Source: Clostridia bacterium (GTDB taxonomy: Bacteria; Bacillota_A; Clostridia; Christensenellales; Aristaeellaceae). Taken from it: 7,510 nucleotides of DNA. The stretch's first letter is position 1, and each line of letters starts with the position of its first letter. Below the pieces are notes generated by a model. It ran no database searches, was not told the origin of the DNA, and was given only the letters and a program-made list of their open reading frames with translations. The stretch spans positions 1 through 7,510 of the forward strand of contig JAFQOY010000011.1 of assembly GCA_017412025.1 (NCBI GenBank), in the 5' to 3' direction. This document shows positions 5,236 through 7,510 of the stretch, in pieces. The translations under genes and the position numbers were made by a program.

Positions 5236-6258
5236 TTGAATCGCCGAAAAGTTTCCATGAAGGATATTGCCGCCGCCTGTCATACGACTGTGCCGACGGT
5301 TTCCTATGTCCTCAGCGGCAGCCAGAGGCGATATGTCAACGCACAGCTGCGGCAGCAGATCCTTGCCTGCGCCAAAGAGATGGGCTATGAGCCCGTCGTG
5401 CGGCGCGAGCGCCTGAGCCCAGGCAAAAAAGTCGCCATCGTCCTTCCTCAGATTGAGAATACATTCTTCAATCAGATGATTCTCGGCATGGAGGATGCGC
5501 TCTGCCGCGCCGGATATCTTCCCGTCGTCTTTCACTCCGGCGATTCGCCCGAGCGGGAAGCCATCATCCTGAATACGCTCTCTGCAGAGTCCTTCAGCGG
5601 CTATCTGCTCGTCCCATCCGAAAAGAGCCTCCTCAGCGAAGCGCTTCTGCACCGGCTCAAGGGGCCGTACATCATCGTCGAGCGTCCGCTCCCCTGCGAG
5701 GGCGAGTATGACTTCTTCTCCATGGACAATTTCGACGCCGGATATCTGGCCACGCAGGCGCTCACCCGCGCCGGTCATAAGCACATCGGCTTCATTGGCT
5801 GGCAGAGTACTGCGCTGACGCTGCTTGACAGGCGCCTTGGTTATGCCCGCGCGCTGGAAGAAGCCAATATCCTTTACCGTCCCGAATACGTACACGGCTG
5901 CGAAACGAGCGCGGAGGACTGCTACCGCGTTACGCGCGAGCTGCTGACCGGCCAGAGCAGCATCACTGCGCTCATTCTGGCCAACCATATGCCCGGCTTG
6001 GGCGGCGTCCGCTATCTGCGCGACGCCGGATACCGCATTCCCGAAGACATATCCGTCGTGGTCATCGGCGATCCCCCGTGGGTAAAGATGAGCACGCCTT
6101 CCTTTACGCACATCACGCTTCCCTCCGGCCGCGTCGGCGCCATGGCGGCGCAGGCGCTCGTCCGCCAGATCGAAGAGGGAAAGACCGACAGCCGCGAGCG
6201 CGCGGCGCTCAAGGGCGAGCTTGTATGCGGCGGCTCCGTCGCCCGCCCGTCCGTCTGA
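5236..6258 (+). CDS. LacI-family transcriptional regulator
   Basis: The 340-residue protein has the standard LacI length. An N-terminal helix-turn-helix covers residues ~7-55 (SMKDIAAACHTTVPTVSYVLSG, then the hinge region with YEPVVRRERL at 51-60). A periplasmic-binding-protein-like effector domain follows (VAIVLPQIENTFFNQMILG at 66-84, DNFDAGYLA 164-172, GHKHIGFIGW 180-189, RRLGYARALEEA 199-210, DISVVVIGDP 271-280, ITLPSGRVGAMAA 293-305). Ligand contacts cannot be assigned. The start is TTG at 5236, with AAGGA 10 nt upstream; it keeps the seven residues before MKDIA that the family normally has. The in-frame ATG at 5257 would trim the DNA-binding domain and has no ribosome binding site. The promoter is near-perfect and bracketed by two like dyads, which points to autoregulation. 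It precedes a TctC-family gene by 65 bp with no terminator between, so control of solute uptake is likely. Confidence 0.93.
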   Translation: MNRRKVSMKDIAAACHTTVPTVSYVLSGSQRRYVNAQLRQQILACAKEMGYEPVVRRERLSPGKKVAIVLPQIENTFFNQMILGMEDALCRAGYLPVVFHSGDSPEREAIILNTLSAESFSGYLLVPSEKSLLSEALLHRLKGPYIIVERPLPCEGEYDFFSMDNFDAGYLATQALTRAGHKHIGFIGWQSTALTLLDRRLGYARALEEANILYRPEYVHGCETSAEDCYRVTRELLTGQSSITALILANHMPGLGGVRYLRDAGYRIPEDISVVVIGDPPWVKMSTPSFTHITLPSGRVGAMAAQALVRQIEEGKTDSRERAALKGELVCGGSVARPSV

Positions 6259-6323
6259 CCTGCGATTTGCTTCCACAGCGACAAAGATGGAAGTGAACGA
6301 TATTTTTAAAGGAGGTTCTCTCT

Positions 6324-7349
6324 ATGAAACGCTTGGTATCTCTTGTGATCGCCCTCGTTCTCGTCATGGCTCTGGCCAGCTCCGCTTCCGCGCTCAGCCT
6401 GTTCGGCAGCAAGGAATGGCCCAATGGCGACATCTCCATGACCGTGCCGTGGAATCCGGGCGGAGTCACCGACCTGACCGTCCGCGCCGCCTCCGACGAG
6501 CTCGGCAAGGCGCTGGGCACCAACGTCACCATCGTCAACACCGCCGGCGCTTCCGGCTCCGTGGGCACCCTCGCCGTGCAGAACGGCCCGACCGACGGCT
6601 ACTCCATGCTCGGCGCCGGCCTGCAGGCCTACGTCACCTACAACGTCTACGGCTACACCGACGTCACCTACCGTGACTGGACGTTCTACACCCTCGCGTA
6701 CGCGCCGAACGTCGTCGTCGTTCCGGCCGAGTCTCCGTTCAACACCATCGAAGAGCTGGTTGAGTGGGCGAAGGCCAACCCGGGCCAGCTGAAGATCGGT
6801 TCTGCCGGCGCGGGCTCCGGCGGACACACCGGCGCTGAAATCCTCGCCAAGGGCGCTGGCTTCACCTACAACCACATGCCGTACGAGTCCGGCGTCAACG
6901 CGGTCAACGCGACCCTGTCCGCCGAAGTCGACGCGAACTGCCAGCTGATCACCGAGGTCGTCGAGCACGTGCGCGCCGGCAAGCTCCGCTGCCTGGCCAT
7001 CCTCTCCGACGCCGACCTCGATCTGGGCGACGGCATCGTTCTCCCGGCGATCGTGAAGACCGTTCCGTCCATGGCCAACTGCGTGCCGATGGGCGAGACC
7101 ATCTCCTACTGCCTGCCGGCCGGCGTTCCGGAAGAAGTCCTCGTCAAGATGGACGAAGCCGCGAAGACCGCTGCCAGCAGCGAAGCGTTCGCCAACTTCT
7201 GCGCCTCCAAGGGCATGAAGGTTGAGTACCATGGCCGCGAGGATTCTCAGGCGTACGTCGAGAACCTGGCTTCCCTGGTCACCTGGACCCTGTACGAGGG
7301 CGGCTCCGTGACCGTCTCTCCGGAGACCTACGGCATCCCGAAGAAGTAA
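6324..7349 (+). CDS. Tripartite tricarboxylate transporter (TTT) substrate-binding protein, TctC/Bug family
   Basis: The 341-residue protein matches the TctC/Bug family in length and order of motifs: TVPWNPGGVTDLTVRA (40-55, the loop with the ligand-contacting Asp50), NTAGASGSVG (72-81), GPTDGYSML (88-96), NPGQLKIGSAGAGSGGH (152-168), HMPYESGVNAVNATLSAEVDA (184-204) and VRAGKLRCLAI (216-226). The family captures carboxylates such as citrate, or other small acids, outside the membrane for a TctA-TctB carrier; the substrate here is unknown. A signal peptide covers residues 1-23 (likely cut at ASA/L), with no Cys lipobox, which is unusual for a monoderm. AAAGGAGG (6308-6315) lies 8 nt before the ATG and is the strongest site here. 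Codons are strongly biased (15 of 16 prolines are CCG), unlike the preceding lacI gene, suggesting high expression. TctA and TctB are not in the window. It shares the lacI promoter as far as I can see and ends in a strong terminator. Confidence 0.93.
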   Translation: MKRLVSLVIALVLVMALASSASALSLFGSKEWPNGDISMTVPWNPGGVTDLTVRAASDELGKALGTNVTIVNTAGASGSVGTLAVQNGPTDGYSMLGAGLQAYVTYNVYGYTDVTYRDWTFYTLAYAPNVVVVPAESPFNTIEELVEWAKANPGQLKIGSAGAGSGGHTGAEILAKGAGFTYNHMPYESGVNAVNATLSAEVDANCQLITEVVEHVRAGKLRCLAILSDADLDLGDGIVLPAIVKTVPSMANCVPMGETISYCLPAGVPEEVLVKMDEAAKTAASSEAFANFCASKGMKVEYHGREDSQAYVENLASLVTWTLYEGGSVTVSPETYGIPKK

Positions 7350-7389
7350 TTCTTCCATCATTTTCAAGCCCTGTGTAAACCCGAAATCC

Positions 7390-7430
7390 GGGCAGGCTGC
7401 CGCATGGCGGCGGCCTGCCCCTTTTCTTTC
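7390..7430 (+). terminator. Strong intrinsic terminator after tctC-like gene
   Basis: GGGCAGGC (7390-7397) pairs with GCCTGCCC (7413-7420), and the stem continues with TGCCGC/GCGGCG (one G-T pair) to a loop of ATG, giving 14 pairs. CTTTTCTTTC follows directly. It lies 40 nt past the stop codon. Any downstream transporter genes would need read-through or their own promoter. Confidence 0.9.
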
Positions 7431-7466
7431 GTCATCCAAAGAATCCAATTCTGATTGAAAAACCGT

Positions 7467-7505
7467 CCGGGCACACTTCCCGGGCGACTGGGAGTGTTTA
7501 TTGTG
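7467..7505 (+). promoter_or_regulatory. Leader of a possible next gene with two competing hairpins
   Basis: CCGGG/CCCGG (7467-7471 and 7479-7483, loop of 7) competes for CCC with a second stem, ACACTTCCC against GGGAGTGT (7473-7481 and 7490-7497, one bulged T). The second stem would hide GGGAG (7490-7494), which is spaced 8 nt from a GTG at 7503-7505 (TTG at 7501 is an alternative). The window ends two codons later, so whether a gene starts here cannot be decided. No convincing promoter is visible between the terminator at 7390-7430 and here. Confidence 0.3.
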
Positions 7506-7510
7506 GAAAG

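Noticed and set aside
5226..5240. Tiny frame ATG GAT ACC GCT TGA whose stop overlaps the lacI TTG start
   Set aside because: It looks like a translationally coupled leader peptide, but its ATG directly abuts the AAAAGG motif with no spacer, so initiation there is unlikely.
5191..6276. Minus-strand open frame opposite lacI (361 codons)
   Set aside because: No family resemblance, no ribosome binding site, and it spans the lacI promoter leader; the plus strand encodes an intact LacI-family protein.
6270..6293. Hairpin CTTCCA/TGGAAG between lacI and tctC
   Set aside because: Only six pairs with a 12-nt loop, and the T run begins 9 nt later, so it is not a convincing terminator; an RNA-processing role cannot be supported from sequence.
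6306..7448. Minus-strand open frame opposite tctC (380 codons)
   Set aside because: It is Gly/Val/Asp/Arg-rich and starts beyond the tctC terminator. It arises from the C-ending codon bias of tctC.

Overview
The window looks like chromosomal DNA of a monoderm anaerobe of the class Clostridia, probably a gut lineage near Oscillospiraceae or Christensenellales. The grounds are purine-rich AGGAGG-type ribosome binding sites, GC-rich coding DNA with AT-rich promoters, a BspA-type leucine-rich repeat surface protein, a secreted Cys/His-repeat protein with a peptidoglycan-binding domain, and a MATE exporter of clostridial type. The order-level guess is inference.

Layout. Bases 1-1245 (minus) hold the first 415 codons of a membrane-anchored leucine-rich repeat protein that runs off the left edge. 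Its promoter lies just upstream. Bases 1422-2036 (minus) encode a YczE-like membrane protein ending in a clear terminator. Divergent from it, 2250-3599 (plus) encodes a full-length MATE exporter. Bases 3600-3931 carry no gene. They hold two identical 41-nt terminator hairpins that flank a pair of inverted, diverged double-hairpin repeats resembling a small non-autonomous repeat element. Bases 3932-4888 (minus) encode the secreted Cys/His-repeat protein.

Bases 4889-5235 form a dense divergent control region. It contains a good promoter for the minus-strand gene, a near-perfect promoter for the plus-strand lacI-family gene, and two copies of a 24-25 bp dyad about 150 bp apart on either side of the lacI promoter. 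Bases 5236-6258 encode the LacI-family regulator, and 6324-7349 a TctC-family solute-binding protein of a tripartite tricarboxylate transporter, closed by a strong terminator. The last 80 bases look like the leader of another plus-strand gene.

How the parts work together. The regulator and the binding protein probably form one unit: an organic-acid or similar solute is captured by the TctC protein, and the LacI-family protein controls its own promoter (likely by looping between the two dyads) and therefore tctC. The membrane components of the transporter (TctA, TctB) are not in the window and may lie to the right. The remaining genes are unrelated envelope or transport functions. I see no tRNA, rRNA, CRISPR array or transposase gene.
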